Positions 54,896 through 64,000 are shown, counted from the first letter of the stretch. The stretch: 64,000 nt of DNA from an uncultured Roseobacter sp. (GCF_947495025.1 NZ_CANLXG010000001.1:558001-622000); one strand, 5' to 3'. Numbers and translations are program-made. The notes: generated by a model not told the origin, from the sequence alone.

Positions 54896-55729
54896 TTACA
54901 TGCCCAGTGCAGAGCGCAGCTGCTCCAGAGTGCTTTTCAGCAGCTCCGGGTTGTCGTGCGCCTGTTTCACAGCATTGCTCAGCAACATTTTCTGGGTAGC
55001 CGCAAGATCGGAGCTTTCGATCATCTCCTGCACGCGCTCCAGGTTGAATCCCTCAGGTGTCAGAAGGCTGCTGTCGCTGGCAGTATCGGCAGCCGGTGTT
55101 TCGGTGCCTTCGGTCGCTGTGTCGGCGAGTTCCTCTACAGCTTCCTGTGTGTCTGCGACTGCTTCTTCTGTTGTGGTCGTCGTTGCATCAGTTACCGCAT
55201 CTGACGCAGCGCTGGCAGCGTCCGATGCCGCGTCCTCTGCCTGTTCAACCAGCGCGGCTGTTCCCTCCGCCGCATCGCCTGCGGCCTCTGCGGTGGCATC
55301 AGCGGCGTCACCGGCAGCCCCGGCAATGTCGGATGCTGTTTCAGTTGCAGCGTCGGTTGCATCACTGACCGCGCCGGAAACCGCTGCGACTGCATCGCCT
55401 GCAGCATCGGTTACGGCATCCACCGCATTTCCTGCCGCATCCGTTGCGGCGTCAACGGCATCGCCTGCTGCATCCGTTGCAGCATCGACGGCATCGGCAG
55501 CAGCATCTGCGACGCCCTCAGCGGCATCCTGCACCGCCTCTGCAGTGCTCTCTGCCGCGTCACTGACGGCTTCGGCCGCCTCTTCGGCCACCGGAGCGGC
55601 CTCCCCGGCGACGTCACCAGCCGCCTCCGCGGCGCTGTCCGCCACCTCCTGGGGTGTCTGTCCGCTGTAAAGATACCAGCCACCAACAGCGATTGCTGCT
55701 GCGACAATAATCCAGATCACATTTCTCAT
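54896..55729 (-). CDS. Membrane-anchored Ala-rich protein with 11-residue repeats
   Basis: The 277-residue acidic protein has one N-terminal membrane segment (about 4-20, IWIIVAAAIAVGGWYLY), a low-complexity Ala/Asp/Glu region (about 25-215) and a folded-looking C-terminal domain (about 223-277, LTPEGFNLERVQEMIESSDL). In the middle an 11-residue unit recurs three times without gap, [DN]AVDA[AV]TDAAG at about 79-111, and continues in weaker form. Such periodicity gives an amphipathic helix, as in LEA and apolipoprotein-like proteins. Function unknown; an envelope spacer or stress protein is possible. Confidence 0.82.
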   Translation of the reverse strand: MRNVIWIIVAAAIAVGGWYLYSGQTPQEVADSAAEAAGDVAGEAAPVAEEAAEAVSDAAESTAEAVQDAAEGVADAAADAVDAATDAAGDAVDAATDAAGNAVDAVTDAAGDAVAAVSGAVSDATDAATETASDIAGAAGDAADATAEAAGDAAEGTAALVEQAEDAASDAASAASDAVTDATTTTTEEAVADTQEAVEELADTATEGTETPAADTASDSSLLTPEGFNLERVQEMIESSDLAATQKMLLSNAVKQAHDNPELLKSTLEQLRSALGM

Positions 55730-55930
55730 ATCGTTGCTCCCTCGTCACTTTGCCGGACCAACGCGGACCGGCTCTGATTGTTCCTGACCTGACAGGTGAA
55801 AGATCAGCCAGCCAGTCACAAGGGGGAAAACCGCGCGTTTCGGCGCATATCGGCCCAATTTGCCGCTTGAAGTGCACCGGCCAGGGGTTTAATTTGCTTT
55901 CGCATATTCTTGAACAATCAAAGGACTATC

Positions 55931-56479
55931 ATCATCGCTCGCAGACCACACAACGCGCCGCCACAACGAGACACAGGCCCGCGCGTAAACGATAAGATCC
56001 GTTCCCCCGAGATCCGCCTGATCGGCGCCGAGGGCGAAAACGTCGGGGTGGTGACACCCGCCCGCGCTATGGATATGGCCGATGAAGCCGGACTGGATCT
56101 GGTGGAGATCTCGCCAAACGCCAACCCGCCCGTCTGTAAAATTATGGATTTCGGCAAGTTCAAATACGAACAGCAGAAACGTGAGAGCGAAGCGCGCAAA
56201 AAGCAGAAGATCATCGAGATCAAAGAGGTCAAGTTCCGTCCGAACACGGATACCAATGACTATGACGTCAAGATGCGCAATGTGTTCAAGTTCCTTGAAA
56301 ACGGCGACAAGGTAAAAGTCACGCTCCGCTTCCGGGGCCGTGAGATGGCGCACCAGAACCTTGGTCGCGAACTGCTGGAGCGTGTCGCTGAAGACACCAA
56401 GGACGCGGGCCGCGTCGAGAACTTCCCGAAAATGGAAGGCCGCCAGATGGTCATGCTGATCGGGCCGCTGCCCAAGTAA
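55931..56479 (+). CDS. infC: Translation initiation factor IF-3 (non-AUG start)
   Basis: IF-3 binds the 30S subunit and checks the start codon. The N-terminal domain ([17 protein letters not shown]) and the C-terminal domain ([20 protein letters not shown]) are both clear. No ATG or GTG fits the start. AAAGGA (55920-55925) is followed by three ATC codons in frame (55928, 55931, 55934) just before [10 protein letters not shown]. The only standard start, TTG 55910, lies upstream of this ribosome site. I therefore favour an AUC start at 55931 or 55934, recalling the AUU start of E. coli infC through which IF-3 represses itself. The protein has about 182 residues. Confidence 0.9.
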   Translation: MIARRPHNAPPQRDTGPRVNDKIRSPEIRLIGAEGENVGVVTPARAMDMADEAGLDLVEISPNANPPVCKIMDFGKFKYEQQKRESEARKKQKIIEIKEVKFRPNTDTNDYDVKMRNVFKFLENGDKVKVTLRFRGREMAHQNLGRELLERVAEDTKDAGRVENFPKMEGRQMVMLIGPLPK

Positions 56480-56504
56480 CCGCCACTGATCAATCAGAAT
56501 GCAG

Positions 56505-56530
56505 CGCCCTGTCCATGGACAGGGCGTTTT
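56505..56530 (+). terminator. Terminator of infC
   Basis: CGCCCTGTC (56505-56513) and GACAGGGCG (56518-56526) form a perfect nine-pair stem with a CATG loop, followed by TTTTGTTTTGTT. Confidence 0.88.
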
Positions 56531-56549
56531 GTTTTGTTGCGGGCTGTTT

Positions 56550-57221
56550 TCAGTGCCCGTAAAGCGCGGACCAGATGCCGAATGCGCCGACCAGTATCAG
56601 ACTGAGCGCCCAGACCACGTCGAGGTTCAGCCAGGTCCGGGACAGAAACTTCAGGCCCAGCCACACATAGATCACCGCGGCAACGACGCCGCCGGCCACC
56701 GTCATGGCCAGTGTATGCGCGGCGGCCACGGTAAACGCAGTGACGACATTGCCGCTCATCAGCGCCTGCGCTGCCAGATGACCGGTTTCGTCGGGCCCGA
56801 TCGCGCATATCCCCAGGTAGATCGGCACCAGCATCAGACCGGCACCATGCGCCATGGCCGCCAGAAAGGACCAGAGCGCAAGCCGTGCCGGATGTACCCG
56901 GGCCAGAAATTTCGGGTGCCGCCGGTTCAGGAGCAGATAAACCCCCATGGCCACAACGATAATGCCTGCCCCGACGCGGATTTCGGTTTCCCACTCGACC
57001 AGGAAAAACATCAGCGAAAAGGGCAGCAGGATGGCAATCATCGCCACAAAATGCCCGACCGCCAGCATTGCAAGCGCGCGCGGCAGTGCACGGGGGTTCT
57101 GCTCCATCAGCGCCGCGGAGACAGCAAGCGGCCAGCCCATCCCCGGGTTGAGCCCGTGATAGACTCCCGAAAAAATGACGGCCCCCCAGAGGGCCGTCAA
57201 AGATGTCATGTCAGAGAACAC
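56550..57221 (-). CDS. Integral membrane protein linked to methanethiol oxidase
   Basis: A 223-residue protein with about six hydrophobic segments. Two His-Gly motifs stand in membrane regions: SGVYHGLNPGMGWPLAV (H22) and AAMAHGAGLMLVP. This pattern recalls the HupE/UreH/NiCoT group of metal transporters, but their full HX4DH signature is absent, so the family is uncertain. The GTG start at 57221 immediately follows the mtoX stop codon; ATG 57209 is an alternative. Tight coupling suggests a link to methanethiol oxidase, perhaps copper delivery or export of a product. Confidence 0.8.
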   Translation of the reverse strand: MFSDMTSLTALWGAVIFSGVYHGLNPGMGWPLAVSAALMEQNPRALPRALAMLAVGHFVAMIAILLPFSLMFFLVEWETEIRVGAGIIVVAMGVYLLLNRRHPKFLARVHPARLALWSFLAAMAHGAGLMLVPIYLGICAIGPDETGHLAAQALMSGNVVTAFTVAAAHTLAMTVAGGVVAAVIYVWLGLKFLSRTWLNLDVVWALSLILVGAFGIWSALYGH

Positions 57222-58622
57222 TCAGACCGACGGGTAGCAGAAGCTGTCCGTGGAGCAATCCCCCCCCTCGAGCCGGATCTGGTGAGACCGCAGACCCGCA
57301 GGAAAGTCGACATAGAAATCCTTGTTCAGCGTCAGACCACCGTTTTCACCCACATCGGCCATGACCATCTGGCCACCCTCGTCATCCGGGTAGAACTGGT
57401 CATCCCATGTGGAATACAGCGAATTGGTCCAGTAGACGCGTTTGCCGTCCCGGCTGATTTCCACCATCTGCGGACCATAGGCAAAGGGTTTGCCGTTCGG
57501 GTGTGCAGTGCCCCGCGCGATACCACCAACCTCGACCTTGCCGGCGAGAACCGGGTTCATCGGGTCAGATACATCATACTGGTGCATCTCGCCCAGGCCC
57601 CAGCAGGCGACATAGAGGTATTTGTCATCAAGGCTGAGGTCGATGTCCGTGACCAGCGGCGGCACCGCTTCAAAGCCCTGCAACAGCGGCGGCAGATTTT
57701 CGGGTTTTTCGGGGCGCGGATCGATTGTGATGGTCTTTTTTGCCTGCCATTTACCATCGTCATCCCGCCACCAGGTGAAAATCGATCCCTGGAGGTTGGT
57801 GGTGTCGACGACCACACCGCAGAACCCATAGGATTTCTTCGGATCATGCGCGGGCCGGATTTCCAGCGCCATCTGGTGGTTGTCGCCAAGGTCAATGGTC
57901 TGGATGTTTTTGCGCGCGCGCAGATCCCAGAAGTGGATGGAGTGGCCGTATTTGTTCGAGAGCAGATCCTCGGCCACAACGCCATTCTCGAACTGCGGTG
58001 GCAACCCCCATTCAGAGCTTACCATGTAGTCCTGCGGCAGGTTCCACCAGAAGTCATAGTGTTTGTCCTGCGGGCCACGGTCCATTTCGTACTGACCGAT
58101 GATCTCGAAGGTTTCGCAGTCCATGATGAAAATACCCGGAGGTCCGTCAGTGCCATCCGCACCGCCCCCACCGAGGCAGGACACATAGATGCCTTCGGGT
58201 CCGCAGTGAATGGTGTGCGGGCGCGAATAGCCTGTTTTTGCAAAGAGCTCTTCGGGTTCAATTGTCTTGTGGATATGCGCTTTCAGCGGGTCTTTGACGT
58301 CGATGACATAGATACGCGACGACCGGATCCCCGGCACGATCAGATAGCGGCGCTCGAGGAAGGCATGACCGGAAAGCGGCGAGAGTGCTGAAGAGCAGGC
58401 GTTCCAGCCAAAGTGGTGAAATTCGTCACCCTTGTTGGGCACAATCACCTGGTGCACGATCTGCCCGTAGGTGTCAGAGTCCGGTTTCAGGTCAACCACG
58501 GCAATTCCGTCGGATTGCGAGCCGTCGGGGCTGAGCATCACCGTAAAGGCATAGTTTTCGACCGGCGCCTGCATCGCCAGCTTGGGCGACGGGTAAAATG
58601 TCGGATCAGGTCTCAGGTTCAT
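57222..58622 (-). CDS. mtoX: Methanethiol oxidase, selenium-binding protein 56 family
   Basis: The 466-residue SBP56 beta-propeller protein is the family of MtoX, which oxidises methanethiol to formaldehyde, sulfide and hydrogen peroxide. The sequence follows human SELENBP1 over its length: DEFHHFGWNACSSALS with the conserved Cys, the SSRIYVIDV strand, PHTIHCGPEGIYVSCLG, YDFWWNLPQDYMVSSEWG, SLYSTWDDQFYPD and the terminal GGDCSTDSF. ATG 58622 has GGGAGGAA upstream. I see no signal peptide, although some MtoX proteins are periplasmic. The usual SCO1 and mauG partners are absent; a membrane protein follows instead. Confidence 0.92.
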   Translation of the reverse strand: MNLRPDPTFYPSPKLAMQAPVENYAFTVMLSPDGSQSDGIAVVDLKPDSDTYGQIVHQVIVPNKGDEFHHFGWNACSSALSPLSGHAFLERRYLIVPGIRSSRIYVIDVKDPLKAHIHKTIEPEELFAKTGYSRPHTIHCGPEGIYVSCLGGGGADGTDGPPGIFIMDCETFEIIGQYEMDRGPQDKHYDFWWNLPQDYMVSSEWGLPPQFENGVVAEDLLSNKYGHSIHFWDLRARKNIQTIDLGDNHQMALEIRPAHDPKKSYGFCGVVVDTTNLQGSIFTWWRDDDGKWQAKKTITIDPRPEKPENLPPLLQGFEAVPPLVTDIDLSLDDKYLYVACWGLGEMHQYDVSDPMNPVLAGKVEVGGIARGTAHPNGKPFAYGPQMVEISRDGKRVYWTNSLYSTWDDQFYPDDEGGQMVMADVGENGGLTLNKDFYVDFPAGLRSHQIRLEGGDCSTDSFCYPSV

Positions 58623-58983
58623 AATATTCCTCCCATGAATTCTGCGCCCTCTGTTCGGGCGGTTGCGCGGGCCCTTCCGGGCCTCTGAAATCGTTTCGCT
58701 GTCCCCTTTCTGATGGTTGCGGCAATGTCCCCGCTGTTGTGTTTTTACGGTGCACACGCAGATGCACCTGTCAATTGTCTGACATTAGACGCATCCGCTC
58801 GCAAATCTCAACTGTTGGGAGAAAAAAACAGCAAATCAATTTTAATCTGAAGTCTGTTCCGAAACAGGCCGAATACACCGAACAATATTCCGGGCGCGTT
58901 GTTGCCGGATCTTTTCGAGCGCGCTTCGTGCCCTGCACGGCTGCGGTCTTCCGTTGCGGCAGATCATCGGCACAAACGAAAAA
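58623..58983. other. Intergenic region upstream of mtoX
   Basis: About 360 bp without a convincing gene; it must hold the mtoX promoter. ATTGTCTGACAT around 58774-58785 contains the near-palindrome TGTC-T-GACA, which resembles GntR-family operators. The A/T-rich stretch 58795-58850 is unlike the flanks. An open frame across it has no family-like sequence. Confidence 0.45.
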
Positions 58984-59008
58984 CCCCGCCACCGGGGGCG
59001 GGATTTTT
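58984..59008. terminator. Terminator downstream of coxM
   Basis: CCCGCC (58984-58989) and GGCGGG (58996-59001) pair around a 6-nt loop, with six T after it on the plus strand and AAAAA before it, which gives TTTTT on the minus strand. It stands 20 bp after the coxM stop. Confidence 0.75.
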
Positions 59009-59027
59009 TAATGCTCTGCTGGCGATC

Positions 59028-59819
59028 TCAGCCTGCGGCGGTCACGGCCCGCTTTGTCATGACACCAACCAGATGAGCGCGGTAGGCGCCGGTTCCGTGC
59101 AGGTCGCTGATCATGTTATCGCCAGGCAAAGACAGCCCGTCGACAGCACTTTGTGAAAAGTTGCCCGAAAGTGCAGCCTCGGCCTCACTCCAGCGGAATA
59201 CGCCGTCGTTTGAGGCGCCGGTCACAGCAACGCGCACGCTTTCCGCGAACTTTGCCACAAAGACGCCGACCAGCGCGAACCGCGATGCAGGCTGCACAAA
59301 CTTCTGATAGTTTGATGCTTCCGGCACCGGGAAACGCACTTCGGTGATAATCTCGCCTTCTTCCAGCGCAGTTGTAAACATACCCTGAAAGTAATCATCC
59401 GCTGCAATCTCGCGGTTGTTGGTAATGATCGTCGCCCCCGATGCCAGAGCAGCGGCCGGATAGCAGGCAGAGGGGTCATTGTTGGCCAGTGACCCACCGA
59501 TTGTCCCGCGGTTTCGGACCGCAGGATCGCCGATATGGCTGGCCAGGTCTGCCAGCCCGGGATAAAGTGCCGCGGCATCCCGCGCGACCGTTGCATGGGT
59601 TGTCGCGCCGCCAATGGCGACACGTCCGTCATCGGTGGTGCATACGCCCTGCATCTCTGCAATACCGCTCAGCGATACCAGCACAGACGGGCTGGCCAGA
59701 CGCTGTTTCAGCGTCGGGATCAGGGTCTGCCCGCCCCCCAGCGCCTGCGCTTCTTCCCGACCCATGGCCGTGGCCGCATCGGCAACAGAGCCGGGGCGTT
59801 CTATATCAAAGTTATACAT
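59028..59819 (-). CDS. coxM: Form II CO dehydrogenase-type FAD subunit
   Basis: The 263-residue medium subunit binds FAD and passes electrons from the iron-sulfur subunit to the acceptor. The FAD motif is GGGQTLIPTLKQRL (about 28-41), followed by AIGGATTHATVARD and the second FAD segment IGDPAVRNRGTIGGSLANNDPS (two adjoining pieces). It is the third gene in the order S-L-M, the order of form II clusters. It ends in an intrinsic terminator. Confidence 0.94.
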   Translation of the reverse strand: MYNFDIERPGSVADAATAMGREEAQALGGGQTLIPTLKQRLASPSVLVSLSGIAEMQGVCTTDDGRVAIGGATTHATVARDAAALYPGLADLASHIGDPAVRNRGTIGGSLANNDPSACYPAAALASGATIITNNREIAADDYFQGMFTTALEEGEIITEVRFPVPEASNYQKFVQPASRFALVGVFVAKFAESVRVAVTGASNDGVFRWSEAEAALSGNFSQSAVDGLSLPGDNMISDLHGTGAYRAHLVGVMTKRAVTAAG

Positions 59820-59975
59820 CTTCTTTCCTTTCCTCAGACCAGCGAAACCTGTGTTTCGTCTGGCCAGAAATATCGCCGGAGGAGCGGTCCGGTCCGCGTG
59901 AGCGGCAGACTGTCTGAGGGCGCGACGGTACAGTGTCCCTTTGCGCCTTTACCGGATCACATCCTCCCATTCGCC

Positions 59976-62339
59976 TCAGCCCTGCATCGCTGCCCAGACA
60001 CGCGCAGGCGTCAGCGGCATATCGATGTGCGTGACATCCTTACCAGCGGACTGCAGCGCATCGACAACCGCATTGACCACCGACGGAGGCGAGCCGATTG
60101 CGCCGGCCTCACCGCACCCTTTCACACCCAGCGGGTTGTGCGTGCACGGGGTCTGACAGGAATGGTCCACCTGATAGAACGGCAGATCATCAGCACGTGG
60201 CATCGCATAATCCATATAGGATGCGCTCAGCAGCTGACCGTTCTCGTCATAGGCACAGTTCTCCAGCAGAGCCTGGCCGATACCTTGGGCCAGACCGCCG
60301 TGGACCTGCCCCGTGACGATCATCGGGTTCACCACATTGCCAAAGTCATCCACTGCTGTGAAGGCCTCGATCGTGACCTTACCGGTGTCGGGATCGACCT
60401 CTACCTCACAGGCATAGGCGCCGGCAGGATAGGTGAAGTTCGACGGATCATAGAACGCCGTCTCCTCCAGCCCTGGCTCCAGATCCTCGAGCGGATAGTT
60501 ATGCGGCACATAAGCCGCCAGTGTCACATCCCCCCAGGCCAGAGACTTGTCTGTACCGGCCACCGAGAATGTACCGTCCTTCAGCTCGATGTCGGCTTCA
60601 GAGGCCTCCAGGATGTGGCTCGCGATCTTTTTGGCTTTGGCGATGATCTTTTCCGTCGCCCGCACCATCGCAGAGCCCCCCACAGCCAGTGAGCGTGAGC
60701 CATAAGTGCCCATGCCCATCGGTGCGTTGGCCGTATCGCCATGCACGATCTCGATCATGCTCTCGTCGATCCCGATCATATCGGCGATGACCTGCGGAAA
60801 GGCCGTTTCATGCCCCTGCCCGTGGCTGTGGCTGCCGGTCATCACGACCAGACCACCGGTGGCATTCACCCGCACAGTCGCGGATTCATAGAGCCCCGCG
60901 CGCGCACCGAGCTGCCCCACAAGGTTCGACGGCGCAATGCCGCAGGCCTCGATATAGCAGTTCACACCGAGACCGCGCAGTTTGCCCCTGGCCTCAGACG
61001 CCTTGCGACGTGCCTCGAAACCAGAAAGGTCGGCCATCTCTTCGAGCTTGTCCATCGTGGCGACATAATCCCCGGTGTCGTATTCAACGGCCACCGGCGT
61101 GGCGTAGGGGAATTCCGTCACAAAGTTCTGACGGCGCAGCGCTATCGGATCCACGCCAAGCTCGCGTGCGGCCTTGTCGATGACCCGCTCCAGCTGGAAC
61201 GTCGCCTCGGGGCGCCCGGCACCACGATAGGCATCGACCGGCACCGTGTTTGTGAACACCGCTTTGACGTTCACATAGATCAGCGGGGTCTTGTAGTTGC
61301 CAGCCATAAGCGTGCCGTGCAGCCAGGTCGGCACCGATGGTGCAAAAGTGCTGAGATACGCCCCCATGTTCGCAAAGGTCTCGGTGCGCAGCGCGGTAAA
61401 GTTGTTATCACCATCCAGCGCCAGCTCGATCTTTGTCACGTGGTCACGGCCATGGGCGTCAGACATGAACGCCTCAGACCGGCTCGACGTCCATTTTACC
61501 GGGCGCCCGCAGGCTTTGGCGGCAAATGTGCAGAAGGCCTCTTCCTGATAGTGGAAAATCTTGGTGCCGAAACCGCCGCCTACATCGGGTGCCACAACAC
61601 GCAGCTTGTGCTCGGGGATGCCCAGCACAAACGCGCCCATCAGCAGGCGGATCACATGGGGGTTCTGCGAGGTTGTATAGAGCGTGTGATCCCCTGTTCC
61701 GCGGGCATAGTCACCCACTGCGACACGCGGCTCCATCGGGTTGGCCACCAGACGGTTGTTCACCAGCTCCAGCGTGGTCACATGCGCGGCGTTGGAAAAT
61801 GCCTCATCGGTTGCGGCTTTGTTTTCCTCGACAAAACCCCAGTCATAACAGAGGTTTGACGTCAGATCGTCGTGTACTTTGGTCGCCCCGTCGGACACGG
61901 CGGCCTTCATATCGACCACCGCCGGCAGCTCAGAGATATCGACGTCGATGGCCTCGGCTGCATCGCGCGCCTGCTCCAGCGTGTCTGCAACAACAGCTGC
62001 AACCGGCTCGCCAACATGCCGGACCTTGCCGTGGGCCAGAACCGGGTGTTTGGGTTCCTGCATGGGGTCGCCATGCTTGTCCGTCACCTGCCAGCCGCAG
62101 GGCATACCGCCCACGGCCTCGAAATCGGCACCGGTAAAGATTTTAACGACACCGGGCATCGCTTCGGCGGCAGAGGTATCAACGCTGTTGATCGTACCAT
62201 GCGCAATATCAGAGCGCAGGAAAAACACATGCGCCTGGCCGTGGATGTTGATGTCATCGGTGTAATTGCCGGCCCCTGTCAGAAACCGGACGTCCTCGCG
62301 GCGCTTTGAACTGGCGCCAATGCCACTGTCTTTAGGCAT
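59976..62339 (-). CDS. coxL: Form II CO dehydrogenase-type molybdenum subunit
   Basis: The 787-residue large subunit holds the molybdopterin cytosine dinucleotide cofactor. Motifs include [12 protein letters not shown] (about 251-262), the active-site loop AYRGAGR (370-376), and the catalytic Glu in [12 protein letters not shown] near the end. True (form I) CO dehydrogenases carry AY-x-CSFR with the copper-binding Cys; AYRGAGR marks form II, whose ability to oxidise CO is disputed, notably in marine roseobacters. It may act on another small substrate. It lies between coxS and coxM on the same strand. Confidence 0.95.
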   Translation of the reverse strand: MPKDSGIGASSKRREDVRFLTGAGNYTDDINIHGQAHVFFLRSDIAHGTINSVDTSAAEAMPGVVKIFTGADFEAVGGMPCGWQVTDKHGDPMQEPKHPVLAHGKVRHVGEPVAAVVADTLEQARDAAEAIDVDISELPAVVDMKAAVSDGATKVHDDLTSNLCYDWGFVEENKAATDEAFSNAAHVTTLELVNNRLVANPMEPRVAVGDYARGTGDHTLYTTSQNPHVIRLLMGAFVLGIPEHKLRVVAPDVGGGFGTKIFHYQEEAFCTFAAKACGRPVKWTSSRSEAFMSDAHGRDHVTKIELALDGDNNFTALRTETFANMGAYLSTFAPSVPTWLHGTLMAGNYKTPLIYVNVKAVFTNTVPVDAYRGAGRPEATFQLERVIDKAARELGVDPIALRRQNFVTEFPYATPVAVEYDTGDYVATMDKLEEMADLSGFEARRKASEARGKLRGLGVNCYIEACGIAPSNLVGQLGARAGLYESATVRVNATGGLVVMTGSHSHGQGHETAFPQVIADMIGIDESMIEIVHGDTANAPMGMGTYGSRSLAVGGSAMVRATEKIIAKAKKIASHILEASEADIELKDGTFSVAGTDKSLAWGDVTLAAYVPHNYPLEDLEPGLEETAFYDPSNFTYPAGAYACEVEVDPDTGKVTIEAFTAVDDFGNVVNPMIVTGQVHGGLAQGIGQALLENCAYDENGQLLSASYMDYAMPRADDLPFYQVDHSCQTPCTHNPLGVKGCGEAGAIGSPPSVVNAVVDALQSAGKDVTHIDMPLTPARVWAAMQG

Positions 62340-62428
62340 ATCATTCCTCCCTGGAGATGCGGCGGAAAACTCCGCCCCGGGGGTGTTCCGTACCGTGGCG
62401 CGGCCACGGGCGGTCCCCTGTTACGCTT

Positions 62429-62914
62429 TTATTCAGCGGCGATTGAACTCACGTCCTGACCCGAAGCAGCCATGATCGCCTTGACGATATTGTGGTACCC
62501 GGTACAGCGGCAGATATTGCCTTCGAGGTATTCACGCACCTCTGCCTCGGACGGGGTCGGATTCTCTTTCAGCAGAGCAGCGGCCGACATCACCATGCCG
62601 GGCGTGCAGAACCCGCACTGCAGGCCGTGGTGGTCCTGAAACGCCTGCTGGATCACGTTGAGCGATCCGTCAGCATTCGCCTGACCCTCGATCGTTGCCA
62701 CTTCGGCACCGTCTGCCTCTGCGGCCAGCATGGTGCAGGCCTTTACAGCCTCACCGTTGACGTGCACCACACAGGCGCCGCACTGGCTGGTATCACATCC
62801 TACGTGTGTCCCCGTGAGCTGCAGCGTGTCCCGCAGAAAAGACGACAGCAGCGTGCGCCCTTCCACTTCGCCGGACGCGGCTTTCCCGTTCACGGTCATT
62901 GAGACCTGTGCCAT
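62429..62914 (-). CDS. coxS: Form II CO dehydrogenase-type [2Fe-2S] subunit
   Basis: The 161-residue small subunit has the plant-type cluster ([20 protein letters not shown] and then C) and the four-helix cluster ([10 protein letters not shown] and [10 protein letters not shown]), as in all molybdenum hydroxylases. ATG 62914 has GGAGGAAA upstream; the longer frame from 63121 runs across the upstream intergenic region. First gene of the S-L-M operon. Confidence 0.96.
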   Translation of the reverse strand: MAQVSMTVNGKAASGEVEGRTLLSSFLRDTLQLTGTHVGCDTSQCGACVVHVNGEAVKACTMLAAEADGAEVATIEGQANADGSLNVIQQAFQDHHGLQCGFCTPGMVMSAAALLKENPTPSEAEVREYLEGNICRCTGYHNIVKAIMAASGQDVSSIAAE

Positions 62915-63035
62915 GGTTTCCTCCCTGAAAACTTTTGTTGGTTTCTGACAGGAGTTAAGCACGGCAGGGTTGCGTTGAGAACAGGAAATTTCATTCCTTT
63001 CAGCGCGCTGCACAAAGTGGCAGTATACCGCAGGT

Positions 63036-64000
63036 TCAGCGGGTCTGTTTTCCGGCGCGCGGCTGGGGCCGCGACGGGATCTCCTTGAGCAGTCCGCCGA
63101 CCCCCATGCCGGCAATATCATCGGCGGTAACGTCGATCCCGCAGATGAGCCGCGAAAGCACCCAGTCCGCGCCGTTCAGAGCAGGCGCCCGGGCGCATCC
63201 GGGCAGCCCGATCACCGGCGCACCACCAATCGCGCCGATGAAAAGCAGATTGCCCGGATCCACAGGCATGCCAAAGCGCGCGACCTCGCCACCTGCAGCA
63301 CGCAGGGCTTCGGGGGCTGTATCCATCGGATCAGAAGTCGCCGAAGCGGTCAGTATCATGATCAGATCGGCCCGGGCCGCACGCAGCGCCTGCGCCAGCC
63401 TGTCCGTATCATGCGGCACGACAACCGGGTCCCGCATCCGCAGCCCGAACGCCGCGACGCGGCCTGCGATAGCGTCCACACCTTTCAGTCCCGCACCGCC
63501 ATCCGTTTCCGTTACGATCAGCAGAGCATTCTGCACAACCGGTGCTGCAAGCCGGATTGCGCCCGTCGCCAGATCACAGGCCGCATCCAGCGCGGTGCGC
63601 GGTACTGCATAGGAGATGATCTTGATGGTTGCCACCATACCGCCGTCCTGTATCTGCTGGTGCTGTGGCACTGTGGCGACCGTTATCATCGGGTGCACGC
63701 GGTTTGCAGCCTCGATGTCACCGGTCCGGAGAACAGCAACTCCGGGTCCCTGCGCCAGCAGATTGACCCGCCCGGTAAATGGTTCGGTCAGCCTCAGACA
63801 GGCCGCCCCTGCATCCGGTACCAGCGCACGGGCCAGTTGCCCTGCGGCCTCGTTCTCTGTCACATCGCCGGATTCCGGGCGTGCCACCACCACAGATGTA
63901 ATGCCGGCAGCGTTCAGCCGCGTGATATCCGCCGCCTCCAGCACCCGGCCCTTTCGCAAACGCGCCCGACCGCCCAGACCGACGGAATGCGCAAGGATAG
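63036..64000 (-). CDS. Molybdopterin-binding (MoeA/MogA-like) protein, 5' end outside window
   Basis: The frame stays open to the window edge, reading [13 protein letters not shown] before [12 protein letters not shown], so the start lies beyond 64000. The TTG at 63959 is not the true start. The C-terminal half contains the molybdopterin-binding domain of the MoaB/Mog fold: [11 protein letters not shown], then [21 protein letters not shown] and [10 protein letters not shown]. It precedes coxSLM on the same strand with a 121-bp gap. This suggests a role in making or inserting the cofactor for CoxL. Confidence 0.88.
   Translation of the reverse strand, partial: ILAHSVGLGGRARLRKGRVLEAADITRLNAAGITSVVVARPESGDVTENEAAGQLARALVPDAGAACLRLTEPFTGRVNLLAQGPGVAVLRTGDIEAANRVHPMITVATVPQHQQIQDGGMVATIKIISYAVPRTALDAACDLATGAIRLAAPVVQNALLIVTETDGGAGLKGVDAIAGRVAAFGLRMRDPVVVPHDTDRLAQALRAARADLIMILTASATSDPMDTAPEALRAAGGEVARFGMPVDPGNLLFIGAIGGAPVIGLPGCARAPALNGADWVLSRLICGIDVTADDIAGMGVGGLLKEIPSRPQPRAGKQTR

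Noticed and set aside
55397..55500. CRISPR-like short repeats
   Set aside because: The 33-bp repeats have no spacers and stay in frame; they encode the 11-residue protein repeats.
56499..58391. 630-residue plus-strand frame opposite mtoX and the membrane protein
   Set aside because: Antisense to two supported genes with good ribosome sites; composition is that of a shadow frame.

Overview
The window reads as chromosomal DNA of a marine alphaproteobacterium of the Roseobacter group (Rhodobacterales). This is an inference from gene content and moderately high G+C: glycine-type 5-aminolevulinate synthase, a DctPQM TRAP transporter with DctB/DctD, methanethiol oxidase, form II coxSLM, a cys operon with DUF2849 and DUF934 members, and many short conserved roseobacter-type proteins. 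Coding density is high. I see no prophage, insertion sequence, CRISPR array or rRNA operon.

Layout. 1-1.9 kb: the end of a NarL-type sensor kinase, its response regulator, and a short soluble MCP-like protein. 1.9-4.6 kb: the ilvI-ilvN acetolactate synthase operon behind a complete-looking attenuator (leader peptide with Leu-Val-Val-Ile-Val, alternative hairpin, intrinsic terminator). 4.6-8.2 kb: an XRE regulator preceded by two dyads, then a Rieske oxygenase with a small partner gene. 8.2-21.8 kb, housekeeping: amidase, prfB, mrcA, a murein amidase, an aminotransferase, M48 protease-DsbA, ispG-rodZ-like, and hemA with a perfect FNR box. 22-28 kb: M20 peptidase, a fluoroacetate-dehalogenase-like hydrolase, tRNA-Asp, pirin, two paralogous small proteins, and two tRNA-Val genes around a histidine phosphatase. 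28-41 kb: lon, tgt, qmcA-nfeD, a heme-oxygenase-like protein, a fused RimB-RimK type protein, PPK2, a SufT/GDPD/IscA group, a 2OG oxygenase and tpiA.

41-47.4 kb: the TRAP operon dctPQM behind its two-component pair dctBD, all on the minus strand. The DctD has lost the Walker A lysine and the GAFTGA loop, so it is unlikely to work with sigma-54. 47.4-54.8 kb: a lone cytochrome P450, then an Lrp-family regulator divergent from cysG-DUF2849-cysI-cysH-DUF934-fpr, a full route from APS through sulfite to sulfide with its siroheme supply and a ferredoxin reductase. 54.9-64 kb: an alanine-rich membrane-anchored protein with 11-residue repeats, infC with a probable AUC start, methanethiol oxidase (mtoX) with an unrecognised membrane partner, and coxS-coxL-coxM of the form II type next to a MoeA-like gene that runs off the window.

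How the parts connect. Sulfur metabolism is a theme: mtoX would release sulfide from methanethiol while the cys operon makes sulfide from sulfate. Iron-sulfur and heme supply (sufT, iscA-like, hemA, siroheme synthase) and molybdenum cofactor (coxSLM, MoeA-like) also recur. Two FNR-type sites, upstream of hemA and ppk2, suggest oxygen control. No single large unknown system stands out. The best leads are the sigma-54-incompetent DctD with its operators, the mtoX-membrane protein pair, the Rieske oxygenase with a bridging glutamate, the probable defluorinase and the AUC-initiated infC.
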